From Microtetraspora fusca (GTDB taxonomy: Bacteria; Actinomycetota; Actinomycetes; Streptosporangiales; Streptosporangiaceae), in NCBI RefSeq assembly GCF_001570365.1, contig NZ_BBYK01000055.1:1-64000 (forward strand): a stretch of 64,000 nucleotides of DNA, written 5' to 3'. The notes beneath the pieces were generated by a model, which worked only from the letters and a program-made list of their open reading frames with translations, was not told the origin of the DNA and ran no database searches. Positions 63,850 to 64,000 of the stretch are shown here, in pieces. The position numbers and the translations under genes are program-made. Positions within the stretch are counted from its first letter, which is position 1. The number at the start of each line of letters is the position of its first letter.

Positions 63850-64000
63850 ATGGACAAGATGAACCTGCGGCGACGGATTCTTAACACACGGTCAGGACTC
63901 GATGAGAGAACCCTGCGCGACTCGTCCGCGGCGATCAGAGAGCACCTGCTCCAGCAACCTTGGGTCCAGATGGCCGGACTGGTCGCCTGTTACTGGTCGA
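63850..64000 (+). CDS. 5-formyltetrahydrofolate cyclo-ligase (N-terminal part only)
   Basis: An open frame from ATG 63850 to the window end: MNLRRRILNTRSGLDERTLR, SSAAIREHLLQQPWVQMAGL, CYWS, the start of the 5-FTHF cyclo-ligase/MTHFS family, which converts 5-formyl-THF to methenyl-THF with ATP. GGAG lies 6 bases before ATG 63850; ATG 63838 is in frame. Its place opposite galU is the usual actinobacterial arrangement. The catalytic glycine-rich C-terminal half is not visible. Confidence 0.75.
   Translation, partial: MDKMNLRRRILNTRSGLDERTLRDSSAAIREHLLQQPWVQMAGLVACYWS

Overview
The window is high-G+C actinomycete chromosomal DNA. The gene set (galU-glp-moaC-mog-rimJ-sepX block, MbtH/NRPS, SARP regulator, SepF-like and DUF1876 proteins, CsoR copper control) and the frequent GTG starts and 4-bp ATGA/GTGA overlaps fit a filamentous actinobacterium. 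A member of the Streptosporangiales (Nonomuraea/Microbispora-like) is my inference from codon style and synteny, not proven.

Layout. 0-5.2 kb: a copper-response locus with CsoR, three small CopZ chaperones, a secreted metal-binding protein, an exporter, a ferredoxin-reductase-like flavoprotein, and at least five near-identical 17-bp CsoR-type boxes. 5.4-8.4 kb: orphan genes and decayed pieces (LuxR-type domain, LysE remnant), a CPT-like kinase and a metallophosphoesterase. 8.6-10.6 kb: a DeoR regulator, a DUF4406 protein and a NudK-type Nudix hydrolase. 11.3-17.3 kb: a GAF-type activator divergent from an ExaC-type aldehyde dehydrogenase, DUF779 and an acyl-CoA synthetase carrying an N-terminal four-cysteine domain. 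18.7-28.5 kb: a compact, tightly coupled nonribosomal peptide cluster read on the minus strand: FAD amine oxidase, free carrier protein, C-A-T-esterase NRPS, MbtH, stand-alone A domain, ATP-grasp ligase, MFS exporter. 31.8-34.8 kb: RNA repair genes (RtcB, archease, and a convergent Rnl2-type ligase). 35-48.6 kb: mixed housekeeping and small genes, including a PadR pair with a broken partner, a PRPP-synthetase paralogue, two DUF1876 proteins with DosR-like motifs, a SepF-like protein, an ASCH protein, a DsbA-like protein and reductases.

49.5-53.9 kb holds the most interesting locus: an AfsR-type SARP regulator, an 11-bp-period direct repeat typical of SARP sites, a 43-residue candidate RiPP precursor with a strong ribosome binding site, and a 499-residue enzyme that joins an HExxH (aKG-HExxH peptide beta-hydroxylase type) domain to a C-terminal PqqD-like RiPP recognition element. 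No radical SAM gene is present. An integrase remnant follows directly.

53.9-59 kb is a decayed integrative-element site. Two broken tyrosine integrases each end shortly before a copy of the same 49-bp sequence; the right copy is the 3' half of an intact tRNA-Ala gene and the left copy bounds a 4.2-kb element. 59-64 kb returns to core genes: sepX/glpR, a RimJ-type acetyltransferase, mog, moaC, glp/moeA and galU, then a divergent 5-formyltetrahydrofolate cyclo-ligase gene cut by the window end.
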